Shown here one piece after another: positions 1 through 8,071 of a DNA stretch of 64,000 nucleotides (its first letter is position 1; every line of letters begins with the position of its first letter). The notes beneath the pieces are model-generated. The model made no database searches and had not been told where the DNA came from. It saw nothing but the letters and a program-made list of their open reading frames with translations. Where the stretch lies: positions 1-64,000 of the forward strand of contig NZ_JABRWO010000010.1 of the NCBI RefSeq assembly GCF_013618625.1. Reading direction: 5' to 3'. The translations under genes and the position numbers were made by a program. Origin of the DNA: Bremerella alba (GTDB taxonomy: Bacteria > Planctomycetota > Planctomycetia > Pirellulales > Pirellulaceae).

Positions 1-1
1 G

Positions 2-112
2 ATCAGCTTGATCAAACAGCAGAAAAGCAAGGAAAGCATCGTGATGCGGCGGCGTATGGCAGGCTGGAACGTGAACTTCCTAGCGGAAATCATAGGCCTG
101 CCAACGACTTAG
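2..112 (+). CDS. Possible 3' end of an unidentified gene
   Basis: The window opens inside an open frame that stops with TAG at 110-112. The 36 visible codons are basic at first and then hydrophobic, ending in residues AEIIGLPTT. The composition is protein-like, but no family can be recognised from so short a tail. A second frame starting at base 1 stays open further, so the choice of frame is uncertain. No gene is visible between 113 and 211. Confidence 0.25.
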   Translation: MSLIKQQKSKESIVMRRRMAGWNVNFLAEIIGLPTT

Positions 113-211
113 TATGCGTTAGCCGTGGGTCGAGAGGAGAGTTGCCACCGATAGAGGGGCAACTGAAAGAACAGTGTGCCCCAAATTTGTTTGCCAAGCA
201 AGTTAACGAGA

Positions 212-790
212 CTAGGAATTCACCGATTCCATGTCCAGCATGTTGCACGCTTTGTCGACCAATGCTTCGACCGAGAACGGCTTCTGCATGAATTCGTTAG
301 CGCCACAGGCCATCAGGTCGGCGACCTTGTCTTGTTCGATCATGCCAGAGATGCACAGGATTTTGACGTCTTCCATCGTCTTGTCCATGCGAACGCGCTG
401 GCAGACTTCTTTGCCGTTGATGTCCGGAAGCATGATGTCCAGCACGACGATGTCGGGGTGGAATTCTTTGACCAGCATGCCGGCATCGAAACCGTTGTTG
501 GCAGTTCGCAGCTCGAAGCGGCCGTCGCGTTCAAACGCATCGACCAGCAGTTCGACCAGGTCGACATCGTCGTCCACGATCAGAGCTTTACGCTTGCCAC
601 TTTCCAGGGCATCGGTAGGGATGCCGTTCTCGCGCATAAAGTTGTAAAGCTGATCACGCGGGATGCGTCGAAATCGGCTGCCTGGAACGCGAAATCCTTT
701 CAACTGTCCCGAGTCGAAACAACGAATGATGGTCTGTTGACTGACCTTGCAGATCTTCGCTGCTTCACCGGTGGTAAAGACTGTTTTCAT
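212..790 (-). CDS. Excisionase-type HTH + response-regulator receiver protein
   Basis: A 192-residue single-protein regulator. Residues 1-58 form an excisionase/MerR-like helix-turn-helix (TTGEAAKICKVS, then a basic RFRRIPRDQL stretch) of the kind that binds DNA in short adaptors. Residues 67-185 are a CheY-like receiver with the acidic pair D73/D74, phospho-acceptor D118 (VVLDIML), S148 and K170 (QKPF). The order is reversed compared with most response regulators, where the receiver comes first. No histidine kinase lies nearby, so it is an orphan. It could be a phosphorylation-switched DNA-binding protein; its targets are unknown. A strong sigma70-like promoter lies about 225 nt upstream of the start, leaving a long 5' leader. 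Domain calls are firm; function is inference. Confidence 0.9.
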   Translation of the reverse strand: MKTVFTTGEAAKICKVSQQTIIRCFDSGQLKGFRVPGSRFRRIPRDQLYNFMRENGIPTDALESGKRKALIVDDDVDLVELLVDAFERDGRFELRTANNGFDAGMLVKEFHPDIVVLDIMLPDINGKEVCQRVRMDKTMEDVKILCISGMIEQDKVADLMACGANEFMQKPFSVEALVDKACNMLDMESVNS

Positions 791-1220
791 GTGCCTGTCA
801 TCCTATCCCTAGCGTGTTCGGCTACCAATGCGATAAGTGAGTTTGGAGGCCGCCACGATCATTTGAGCATCCTCGCGCTCCGCGCATCCGTGTCAAACGA
901 GTACATCCCGTTTAAAACTCTAATTCTCTGGAAGGTGTGTAATCGTTGCACCCCACGATAAATGAGTATTTCCGCTCTTCATCCGGATGTACCCTGTTTA
1001 CCGAATTTGCCAGATGCCGGAATTATACTGTCCTAGATTGCCACGTCAAGATTGATGTCGATGGCGTAAGTTTAGATACGACAACACGTTGTGACACAAA
1101 GTGAAACGCGGTCAATATTTTGCCTAATCACAATCCAGAAGCTTTCAAGGGGAAGCGATCCGGAATTTGGGCACTTTGTGAAGACATGCTAGTGATAGCA
1201 ACTCTATCAGTATCCCCAAG
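791..1220. other. 430-base intergenic region
   Basis: No coding signal was found between the HTH-receiver gene and the end of mnmG. It holds the predicted promoter at 1022-1049 and a roughly 225-nt leader for the HTH-receiver gene. The leader also contains a perfect TTGACA on the minus strand (891-896), but without a convincing -10 at the right distance. Confidence 0.6.
1022..1049 (-). promoter_or_regulatory. Sigma70-like promoter of the HTH-receiver gene
   Basis: On the minus strand TTGACG (1049-1044) is followed, after a 16-base spacer, by a perfect TATAAT (1027-1022). Transcription would begin near 1015, giving a leader of about 225 nt before the ATG at 790. Called from the consensus alone. 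Confidence 0.6.
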
Positions 1221-3059
1221 TTAGGAGGATTTCGACCCCATCCGTCCGTCGAGATAAACCAGAAGCAAAGCGATATCAGAGGGGGTGATTCCACTGATAC
1301 GTTCGGCCTGGGCAACCGAGGTTGGGCGAATCTGGCAGAGCTTTTCGCGGGCCTCGTTCCGCATTTGAGTAAGTCGCGTAAAGTCAAACGTTTCCGGAAT
1401 TCGTTTATGAGAAAGCCGTTTTTGCCGCTCGACCTCGACCTGCTGACGTGCGATATAGCCCTCGTAGCGGATGTCGTAAGTCACCTGCAAAGCCGCTTCC
1501 GCCGTGATCTCTTGCAGGGAAGGCGCTAATTCGCAGACTTGTTCCCACGACGAATCATTCCGCTTCAGGATGTTCGCCAGAAGATTTCCTTGGTGGCGAG
1601 TGCTTCCAAGAATTTCCATCGCCGTATCGATCTGTTGCATCTTTTGAGTAAGAACTTCCCGGCGATGCGGTGGGATCAGGCCGCGATCATAAGCCAGCGG
1701 GGTCAGGCGGCGGTCGGCGTTGTCTTGACGAAGCATCAAGCGGTGCTCGGCCCGGCTGGTAAACATTCGATATGGTTCGTCAACACCGGTGGTCACCAGA
1801 TCGTCGATCAGCACACCGATATAGGCTTGTTCGCGGCCCAGCACCAATGGATCTTCGCCGCGACCCTCTAGTGCCGCGTTGATGCCGGCCATCAACCCTT
1901 GGGCGGCGGCTTCCTCGTAGCCGGTTGTTCCGTTGATTTGACCGGCGAAATAGAGCCCGGTGATCTCCTTGGTTTGTAGAGAAGGCCACAATTGGTCAGG
2001 AGGACAGAAATCGTATTCGACTGCGTATCCATACCGCATGATCTGAGCGTTTTCGAGACCTGGGATCAGCTTGAACATCTCGTCTTGGACGTCTCGCGGT
2101 AAGCTGGTCGAGATCCCGTTGACGTAGACTTCTCGGGTGTTGAACCCTTCCGGTTCCAGGAATAACTGATGCCGGTCTTTATCCGCAAAGCGAACGACTT
2201 TGTCCTCGATGCTGGGGCAATAACGTGGTCCACGCGAATCGATTTGCCCGCTGTACATGGGCGCACGGTTCAGGTTGGCCCGGATGAGGTCGTGCACCTT
2301 GTCGTTGGTATAGGTGATATGACACGGCATCTGCTCAAGGTTGAGCTTTTCCGTTAAGTAAGAGAATGCCTGGGGTTCGTCGTCACCAGGTTGAAGTTCG
2401 GTTTGTTCAAAGTCGATGGAATTGAAATTTATACGAGCTGGCGTCCCGGTCTTGAAACGATCGAGTCGGAAGCCGAGTCGATTCAGGGCGCTGCTAATAC
2501 CGCTGGAGGTTCCCTCGCCCCCGCGACCACCAGGCGTTTTGGTTTCGCCGGTGTGCATGATTGCTGAAAGAAACGTGCCGGTGGTCAGCACGACGCGTGA
2601 CGCACGGTAGATCGCTCCACCATGTACGCTCACGCCGATGATGCGTTGTTTTCCGTCTACTTCCTCGGTCAGCAGGTCGCTGACTATCTCTTGCCTTAGG
2701 TCTAAGTTTGCTTGGTCTTCAACGGCCAGTTTGACCCACCACTGGTACGCTTTCTTGTCGGCTTGGGCCCGAGGACTGTGCATCGCGGGCCCTTTGCGGC
2801 GATTTAACAGTCGAAACTGAATGCCGGTAGCGTCGATGGCCTGACCCATGATGCCACCCATGGCATCGATTTCTCGTACGATCTGCCCCTTGGCGATGCC
2901 GCCGATGGCCGGGTTACAGCTCATTTGGGCTACTGTATCGAGATTGGTCGTTAGAAGTGCCGTTTTCGCCCCTAAACGCGCAGCGGCCATCGCTGCCTCG
3001 GTACCTGCGTGCCCGGCTCCAACGACAATTACGTCATATTGATAACGACACTCCGACAT
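1221..3059 (-). CDS. mnmG: tRNA uridine-5-carboxymethylaminomethyl modification enzyme MnmG (GidA)
   Basis: FAD-dependent subunit that, with GTPase MnmE, installs the carboxymethylaminomethyl group on wobble U34 of certain tRNAs in the cytoplasm. The 612-residue product is near the family's usual length (about 620-630). It has the N-terminal dinucleotide fold GAGHAG at 14-19, the first family signature GPRYCPSIEDK near 277-287, and the second signature GQINGTTGYEEAAAQG near 372-388, followed by the helical C-terminal tRNA-binding domain. An AAGGTG motif sits just before the ATG at 3059. mnmE and rsmG are not adjacent here, so the gene appears to stand alone on this strand. Identification is secure. 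Confidence 0.97.
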   Translation of the reverse strand: MSECRYQYDVIVVGAGHAGTEAAMAAARLGAKTALLTTNLDTVAQMSCNPAIGGIAKGQIVREIDAMGGIMGQAIDATGIQFRLLNRRKGPAMHSPRAQADKKAYQWWVKLAVEDQANLDLRQEIVSDLLTEEVDGKQRIIGVSVHGGAIYRASRVVLTTGTFLSAIMHTGETKTPGGRGGEGTSSGISSALNRLGFRLDRFKTGTPARINFNSIDFEQTELQPGDDEPQAFSYLTEKLNLEQMPCHITYTNDKVHDLIRANLNRAPMYSGQIDSRGPRYCPSIEDKVVRFADKDRHQLFLEPEGFNTREVYVNGISTSLPRDVQDEMFKLIPGLENAQIMRYGYAVEYDFCPPDQLWPSLQTKEITGLYFAGQINGTTGYEEAAAQGLMAGINAALEGRGEDPLVLGREQAYIGVLIDDLVTTGVDEPYRMFTSRAEHRLMLRQDNADRRLTPLAYDRGLIPPHRREVLTQKMQQIDTAMEILGSTRHQGNLLANILKRNDSSWEQVCELAPSLQEITAEAALQVTYDIRYEGYIARQQVEVERQKRLSHKRIPETFDFTRLTQMRNEAREKLCQIRPTSVAQAERISGITPSDIALLLVYLDGRMGSKSS

Positions 3060-3144
3060 CTAATCACCTTGCAATCAACCTGCTTTATGAGCGAAGCTTG
3101 TATTGTAGATGCCTCTGCGGTCGATCGCGAAGGGGCGAAACTCT

Positions 3145-3174
3145 AGTTTTCAGATTGAAGTGTTCAGTTTTCAC
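3145..3174 (+). repeat. Left arm of a 30-base inverted repeat (dispersed repeat family)
   Basis: This arm matches the reverse complement of 3217-3246 at about 24 of 30 positions, including shared cores GTTTTCAG, GAAGTGTTC and GTTTTCA. A further copy in the same orientation lies at 35711-35737. The two arms here could form a large stem with a loop of about 42 nt between mnmG and the next gene. Confidence 0.65.
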
Positions 3175-3216
3175 CCAGAGAAAGCCAGAACAGCCGACAA
3201 TTGCGGTGCACCACAT

Positions 3217-3246
3217 CTGAAAACGGAACACTTCTGACTGAAAACC
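3217..3246 (-). repeat. Right arm of the inverted repeat
   Basis: Inverted partner of 3145-3174. It ends only five bases before the ATG at 3252 of the nucleosidase-like gene, so a stem formed here could occlude that gene's ribosome-binding region. Confidence 0.65.
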
Positions 3247-3251
3247 ATCCC

Positions 3252-4133
3252 ATGCTCCTACGCTACCTCGTTTCCAACTTTCTCCAGCAACAAGGCCAAA
3301 CGGTGGTTCGGGACTTCGTCTCGCAGCAACTGGCCGAACACAATGCCGAGGAGGTTGCCCCAGAAGATATTCCCCAACCAGATGTCGTCGTTCTGTTTGC
3401 TTTGGGGGTCGAGTCGGCCGGTTTCAAGGAGTCACTCGATTCTCCGACTCCGGTGAAGATGGAGAAGCGAACTGTTACCGTGGGTAAGCTTGGTGATCGT
3501 GTCGTGGGAATCGTAGAGACAGGCGTCGGTCGTAAAACGGCAGGGGCAGTCGCTCGGGATGTGATCGATATCATCAGGCCGAAGTGGATTGTTTCGGCCG
3601 GGTTTGCCGGCGGGCTCGTCTCGGATTTGAAACGGGGGCATGTCGTCATGGCCAACTGCGTCGGGGATTTGGATGGGAATGATATCAGCATTCCGCTTAA
3701 CCTGACGACCGAGCAAGTTGAAGCAACCCAGGGCCTGGCCAGCGGCAAACTGCTAACAGTCGACCGAATCATCCGCACCGTCGAAGAGAAGCGAGAACTG
3801 GGTGAAAAGCACACCGCTGTGGCGGTCGATATGGAGACCCTGGCGATCGCCCAGGCATGCCAGGAGAAAGAGACCAAGCTGATCTCAGTGCGTATCATTT
3901 CCGATACCGTCGACCAGCCATTGCCCAAAGATCTCGAGAAGTTGATGAGCCAAAAAACAACCTCAGGCATGCTGGGTGCTGCCGCGGCGACTATTTTCAA
4001 TCGCCCCGGCAGTATCAAGGATATGTGGAACCTAAACACAATGGCGAATAAAGCAAGTGACAAACTAGCGTCATTCCTGGGTGGTGTTCTCCCGCAACTT
4101 GATTCGGTGGTGCGGGACGACAATGAAAACTAA
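3252..4133 (+). CDS. Nucleoside phosphorylase / MTA-SAH nucleosidase-like protein
   Basis: PNP_UDP_1-fold protein of about 293 residues. The fold core shows TGVGRKTAG, SAGFAGG, VDMETLAIA (the purine/ribose-binding Met-Glu) and RIISD with the catalytic Asp, the pattern of 5'-methylthioadenosine/S-adenosylhomocysteine nucleosidases. It has an extra N-terminal segment of about 50 residues (LLRYLVSNFLQQQGQ) and a C-terminal tail of about 60 residues that are not part of the standard enzyme. The hopanoid-associated nucleosidase HpnG belongs to the same superfamily, and the squalene genes lie just downstream on the opposite strand, so an HpnG-like role is possible but unproven. An in-frame ATG exists at 3201, but it lies inside the intergenic repeat region; 3252 fits the protein better. 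The 3' end overlaps the next gene by four bases (CTAA). Confidence 0.8.
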   Translation: MLLRYLVSNFLQQQGQTVVRDFVSQQLAEHNAEEVAPEDIPQPDVVVLFALGVESAGFKESLDSPTPVKMEKRTVTVGKLGDRVVGIVETGVGRKTAGAVARDVIDIIRPKWIVSAGFAGGLVSDLKRGHVVMANCVGDLDGNDISIPLNLTTEQVEATQGLASGKLLTVDRIIRTVEEKRELGEKHTAVAVDMETLAIAQACQEKETKLISVRIISDTVDQPLPKDLEKLMSQKTTSGMLGAAAATIFNRPGSIKDMWNLNTMANKASDKLASFLGGVLPQLDSVVRDDNEN

Positions 4134-4525
4134 TTGGTTTTAGGAATCGCAACGGTCGATGCGAGGAACACTACCGAGGTCAAGAAAATAACCCACTCGG
4201 TCCCCGCCAGTACGTACGTTGTCGAACCCATGCCGGTGAAAAGAAAGAAACTGATTGCCCGGAAGAGGACTGCCATGCCGTGAACTAAAACGCAGGCAAT
4301 TAGAATCGGACGGGTAGCGTCCGTCATCAACAACGGCATCAGAAAGATTAGCCCCCAGGCGAACTCAAGCCCACCGTATACAGTGAAGAATTCCGACTGA
4401 CCGCTACCAGGCTCCAGATTAAATCCCACCGATTTCGAGGTTTGTTCAGGTGCAACAGCGCACCAGATACCTAGTAAAAGATAAGCGGCCCCAACGATGG
4501 CCAAAAAAATGCGAGCAGCGAACAT
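4130..4525 (-). CDS. DUF4345-like four-helix membrane protein
   Basis: A 131-residue integral membrane protein with four predicted hydrophobic helices (roughly 3-20, 47-66, 70-92 and 102-124) and short loops. The pattern, including VAPEQTSKSVGF after helix 1 and the TVYGGLE motif entering helix 2, fits the DUF4345 family, which has no assigned biochemical function. AAAGGA lies five bases before the ATG. It follows hpnE by 68 bases on the same strand, so it may be the last gene of the hpnCDE transcript. Its stop codon overlaps the stop of the convergent nucleosidase-like gene. Confidence 0.75.
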   Translation of the reverse strand: MFAARIFLAIVGAAYLLLGIWCAVAPEQTSKSVGFNLEPGSGQSEFFTVYGGLEFAWGLIFLMPLLMTDATRPILIACVLVHGMAVLFRAISFFLFTGMGSTTYVLAGTEWVIFLTSVVFLASTVAIPKTN

Positions 4526-4593
4526 AACGGTCCTTTCCCGGTTCCTGGAAGGCTATTTCCCCAGCTATCGTAGACCGCAAAAATTATTCTTAG

Positions 4594-6033
4594 TTAACGG
4601 CGATGCTCGTCTTTTCCGAGTCCCCACAGCATTCGCGAAAGCAGGCTCACTGGTAGGTCGGAATCACCGACAGGCTCGTCGTAGTCGTACTTTCGAAGAA
4701 TGGCTTCGGCAGCCAGATATCCACTGCGTACAGCACCTTCCATCGTGGATGGCCAGCCTGTTTTCGTCCAATCGCCGGCCAGAGCCAAGCCTGGCAAGAT
4801 CGATTCTTGCGTTGGCCGAAGTCCTTCCAGGAAAGGGGTCGCAGCAAACACGGCCTGCTTTTCAGTCACTACCTGGTAGTCGAGAAGGTAGGGGGCCGGT
4901 TGCGCCGCAAAAGCCGAGACCAACTCGCCCAGCACGAGCCGAGATAACTCGTCGTGCTTCATGCCAGCTAAGTCTTGCGAGGCACTGATGACCACTTGGT
5001 AATAATATCCAGTCGACTCTTTAAACTGCCGAGCCCCATGGTTGAAGACCCACTGGCTGGTTCGGTCCAACAGCACGGCATGCGGCAGGTTGGTTAGCGG
5101 GCGATCAAGCCAAAGGTGGACACTCGAAATAGGAGACGATTCAATTTCCTCCACGTTGTCTAGCTTAGGCATCAAGTTTTTGAGAATAGGCGAAAAGAGC
5201 TTGGGGGATTGATGCCAAGGGACAGCGGCGATGAAGTTTTCGAAAGTTGCTTCGCTGCCGCTCCCGAAGCGAACATTGAATCGCGAGTTGAAGTAGGCCA
5301 CTTGCCGAACCGGCGTCTGTCGGTGAAAGCGAACGCCGCGTTCCTCTAACTTTAGAGCAGCCTGTACATCGAATACATCTTGCAAGGGAATCCGCGGAAC
5401 GTAGATTTGGTAGGCTTTTCGATGCCGCAGAAAGCCATCGACAAAGACCTTACGGGCCGCGACAAACGAAACCTCGGATAGCGGCGCACCCAGGGCACTC
5501 ACTAATACGATTTCCCAGAAGCATCGGATGGCAACCTCTGATTGGAGTTGTTCGACTAACCAGTCGTGCATCTTCCGGCCGGCATACTTTTCGACGGCTG
5601 AAGGGGGAGCCATCTCCCACAAGGCAGCTGCGATTCGCTTCTGATCTGGTTTGGTAAGGTATCTCTGGCGACCAAACGCGGATGCCAAATGAATCGGTGC
5701 CGGTAGCCAACTGCTGGCTTCAAATGGGTGGGTCTGACCGTCGCCGTCGATGAAGTGCAATTTCGTATCGCGACGAAAGCACTCCTCCAATTCCAATCGG
5801 CGGCAAAGCCCCAGGAAGTTCGTGCAGCACCCCATCGCCACGTGCTGACAACGATCGATCAGCGATGGATGTTCTGGATCGCGATATGCCCCGGCACGGC
5901 CTCCCAGGGATCGTTTCGCTTCGAACAAGTGAATTTCAAAGGGAAACCGAGAAAGTGCTTCGGCGGCAGCAATGCCAGCTAGACCTCCTCCGACAATGGC
6001 GACGCGTTGGCCGCGCATGGCGCTGACGTCCAC
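4594..6033 (-). CDS. hpnE: Hydroxysqualene dehydroxylase HpnE
   Basis: FAD-dependent amine-oxidase/phytoene-desaturase-fold protein that, in the HpnCDE route, reduces hydroxysqualene to squalene. The N-terminus carries the Rossmann dinucleotide motif VAIVGGGLAGIAAAEAL followed by the FAD-contact region LGGRAGAY. The C-terminal signature LALAGDWTKTGWPSTMEGAV is typical of the family. I place the start at GTG 6033: its G is also the last base of the hpnD stop (TAGTG), and GGAGG lies seven bases upstream. An ATG at 6120 would give a longer reading but buries 88 bases in hpnD. The product is about 479 residues, slightly longer than typical HpnE. Family and operon context make this firm. Confidence 0.93.
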   Translation of the reverse strand: MDVSAMRGQRVAIVGGGLAGIAAAEALSRFPFEIHLFEAKRSLGGRAGAYRDPEHPSLIDRCQHVAMGCCTNFLGLCRRLELEECFRRDTKLHFIDGDGQTHPFEASSWLPAPIHLASAFGRQRYLTKPDQKRIAAALWEMAPPSAVEKYAGRKMHDWLVEQLQSEVAIRCFWEIVLVSALGAPLSEVSFVAARKVFVDGFLRHRKAYQIYVPRIPLQDVFDVQAALKLEERGVRFHRQTPVRQVAYFNSRFNVRFGSGSEATFENFIAAVPWHQSPKLFSPILKNLMPKLDNVEEIESSPISSVHLWLDRPLTNLPHAVLLDRTSQWVFNHGARQFKESTGYYYQVVISASQDLAGMKHDELSRLVLGELVSAFAAQPAPYLLDYQVVTEKQAVFAATPFLEGLRPTQESILPGLALAGDWTKTGWPSTMEGAVRSGYLAAEAILRKYDYDEPVGDSDLPVSLLSRMLWGLGKDEHRR

Positions 6034-6917
6034 TAAGGAGCCTCCGCTTTCAGAGGGCCTCTCGATCTCAAGGGCATTCGCGAGATGGCCAGCCGCGCAA
6101 ATAGCTTCATCTTTCGCCATGAGCCGACCTGGATCCTCCGCTGCAGCACATCGACCGGAGACCGGGCGATCTGCTTGAGCAGATCGTGATACGTTTCTCT
6201 CATGGCGTCGAAAATCCGGCGGCCATCCGGGTGGAGGTCATCGCAAAGAGCTTTGGCTTCTGTGAACAGCTTCTCGGCGCGCTCGATCTCGAATCGCATC
6301 AGCGGCTCGAAACCAGGGGAAAGCTGTCCTGCCAGGAGAGATTCTTCCGTGACCTCAAAGCGATGGAGGTCACTCAGCGGGAGGTAGATTCGTCCACGTT
6401 GGGCGTCTTCGTGAATGTCGCGCAGAATGTTGGTCAGCTGAAACGCCACTCCGGCGGCAATGGCAGCGTGTCGATTGAAGTTCGCACGAACGCCCCATAC
6501 CGGCAAGCAACTCAACCCAATCGCGGACGCGACCTGATAACAGTACTGGTGAAGCTCCTCGAAGTCAGCAAAGCGAGTTCGTGACAGGTCACTTTCGATT
6601 CCCTCGATCGACTCAAGGAAGTACTTTTCCGGGATTTCGTAGCGGCGAATAGTATCGGCCAATGCCGGCAGACGCAGATCCGTGAAGTCTCCTTGCATGG
6701 CGGAATTGAATTGGTCTCTCCACGCTTGCAGGGCGGCAGCTTGATCGGATCCTTCCTCGTCGGCCAGATCGTCTGTACGGCGGAAAAAGGCATACAAAGC
6801 GAACATTGCCTGGCGTTTCTCTCGTGGAAGGAACCAAAAAGAGAGCAGGAAGTTGGAACCAGATTGCTTGGAGAAGTGACGGCACTGGGCATAGCTGGCG
6901 GAAAGGTTATCCATCAT
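6033..6917 (-). CDS. hpnD: Presqualene diphosphate synthase HpnD
   Basis: Squalene/phytoene-synthase family enzyme that condenses two farnesyl diphosphates to presqualene diphosphate in the HpnCDE pathway. Both Mg-diphosphate-binding Asp-rich motifs are visible: DDLADEE near residue 48 and DIHEDAQRGRIYLP near 160-175. I chose ATG 6917, which overlaps the hpnC stop as ATGA and has GAGG seven bases upstream, giving about 294 residues. The longer start at 6977 would add 20 residues with no family match. It lies between hpnC and hpnE, so the order is the classical C-D-E. The assignment of D versus C rests on order and on closer resemblance to HpnD. Confidence 0.93.
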   Translation of the reverse strand: MMDNLSASYAQCRHFSKQSGSNFLLSFWFLPREKRQAMFALYAFFRRTDDLADEEGSDQAAALQAWRDQFNSAMQGDFTDLRLPALADTIRRYEIPEKYFLESIEGIESDLSRTRFADFEELHQYCYQVASAIGLSCLPVWGVRANFNRHAAIAAGVAFQLTNILRDIHEDAQRGRIYLPLSDLHRFEVTEESLLAGQLSPGFEPLMRFEIERAEKLFTEAKALCDDLHPDGRRIFDAMRETYHDLLKQIARSPVDVLQRRIQVGSWRKMKLFARLAISRMPLRSRGPLKAEAP

Positions 6918-7861
6918 GCCGGCACCTCGTAAGTGTCGGCTCGGAACTGTTTGTTGCGGACGCGTATTTCCCACCAAGCCTGAGCCAGGAGTTTAACTTT
7001 CGTGCTTTTGCTGACCTTTGGGCGATGGTTCCACGTGTCGAAACGCTGTTGGCGTATATGCCGTAAGATGGTTTGTCCGCCACGGATGAATAAAGCGATG
7101 TCGACCTTCAAGTTCGACGGAAAGAAGTCGACGATCGGTTCGCCAGAGGCCAATAGTTGTTCAGCGCGGCGGACCTCGAACTCTATTAGTTCGCGAAATG
7201 CCTCATGTTCCGCGCACGCGGGCATATCGTCGATCGAAAGGCCGAACCGTTGGAAGTCCTCCGCCGGGATATAGATTCGCCCCTTGTCGAAGTCGCGGCG
7301 AACATCCTGCCAGAAGTTGGCAAGTTGCAGCCCGGTGCAGACCCGGTCGGAATAAACGACCGCCTCGGGGGAATAACAGTGACCGAGGTACATTTCCAAG
7401 CGGCCGACAGGGTCGGCCGAGTTGCGGCAGTACGCCAAAAGCTCGCGGTAGGTGTTGTAGTGTTTTTTGGTCTGATCCTGGCGAAAAGCAATGAGCAGAT
7501 TGCGGAGCGGGGTAATGGGGATCTTAAATTCTCGAGCCGTACGCTTCAACGCGACGAATACCGGATGATGGGCGTCCTGTTGGAAGCACGACTCGAGTTG
7601 CTCTTCCCACCAGGCCAACAGCTTGAGCCCTTCGGCGTCGGTAGATGTCTCGTCCGCCAAATTGTCTGCCCAGCGGCAATAGGCATAAATGGCCGCAAAG
7701 TGAGGATGAAGCTCGGTTGGCAGAAACCAGCTAATGACCGAAAAATTCTCGTAAGACGATGCCGTCAGGTCCTGGCAATAAGCGTAGGCGTCGCTCGTGC
7801 TGGGGGTTGGCCAACTGGCTTCTGGTCCGTAATTTGCCAGTTGGTGCTGAAAAGGAGTCAC
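6914..7861 (-). CDS. hpnC: Hydroxysqualene synthase HpnC
   Basis: A 315-residue squalene-synthase-like enzyme. In characterised systems HpnC turns presqualene diphosphate into hydroxysqualene, the substrate of HpnE. Asp-rich motifs are intact: DNLADE near residue 66 and FWQDVRRDFDKGRIYIP near 186-202. The likely start is GTG 7861. It is the first gene of the coupled hpnCDE unit and is divergent from ispH, which supplies the C5 precursors. No squalene-hopene cyclase or other hopanoid gene is in the window, so squalene's fate (hopanoid or sterol) cannot be read from here. Confidence 0.92.
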   Translation of the reverse strand: MTPFQHQLANYGPEASWPTPSTSDAYAYCQDLTASSYENFSVISWFLPTELHPHFAAIYAYCRWADNLADETSTDAEGLKLLAWWEEQLESCFQQDAHHPVFVALKRTAREFKIPITPLRNLLIAFRQDQTKKHYNTYRELLAYCRNSADPVGRLEMYLGHCYSPEAVVYSDRVCTGLQLANFWQDVRRDFDKGRIYIPAEDFQRFGLSIDDMPACAEHEAFRELIEFEVRRAEQLLASGEPIVDFFPSNLKVDIALFIRGGQTILRHIRQQRFDTWNHRPKVSKSTKVKLLAQAWWEIRVRNKQFRADTYEVPA

Positions 7862-8071
7862 GAGTTATCCGGGTAAGCTGGAACTAAGTTGCGGCCAAAA
7901 CGTCAATCGCAAGTTGCGAACTGGATTGCAAACTGCAAATTTTGCTGAATTTCGAGTCGAAGGATAGTCCGTTTTTTCCCTCGTTCGTGCTGGCACCGGC
8001 CAGGACGGCTGCCCTAGGCCCTACCCATGGGTTGCGGTAAGATGCATGGTATGGAGGAGGTTGCCAATCCA

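Noticed and set aside
891-896. Perfect minus-strand TTGACA in the HTH-receiver leader as a promoter
   Set aside because: The hexamer 17 bases downstream is AGGATG, a poor -10; the 1022-1049 promoter is far better.
176-961. Long plus-strand frame opposite the HTH-receiver gene
   Set aside because: It is the antisense of a clearly real gene with receiver and HTH motifs and shows no domain of its own; it reflects codon bias of the minus-strand gene.
3263-4123. 286-codon minus-strand frame opposite the nucleosidase-like gene
   Set aside because: Composition is Ser/Thr/Pro-rich antisense noise, whereas the plus strand has PNP-fold motifs.
7205-7876. 223-codon plus-strand frame opposite hpnC
   Set aside because: hpnC carries both Asp-rich catalytic motifs; the plus frame has no family features.
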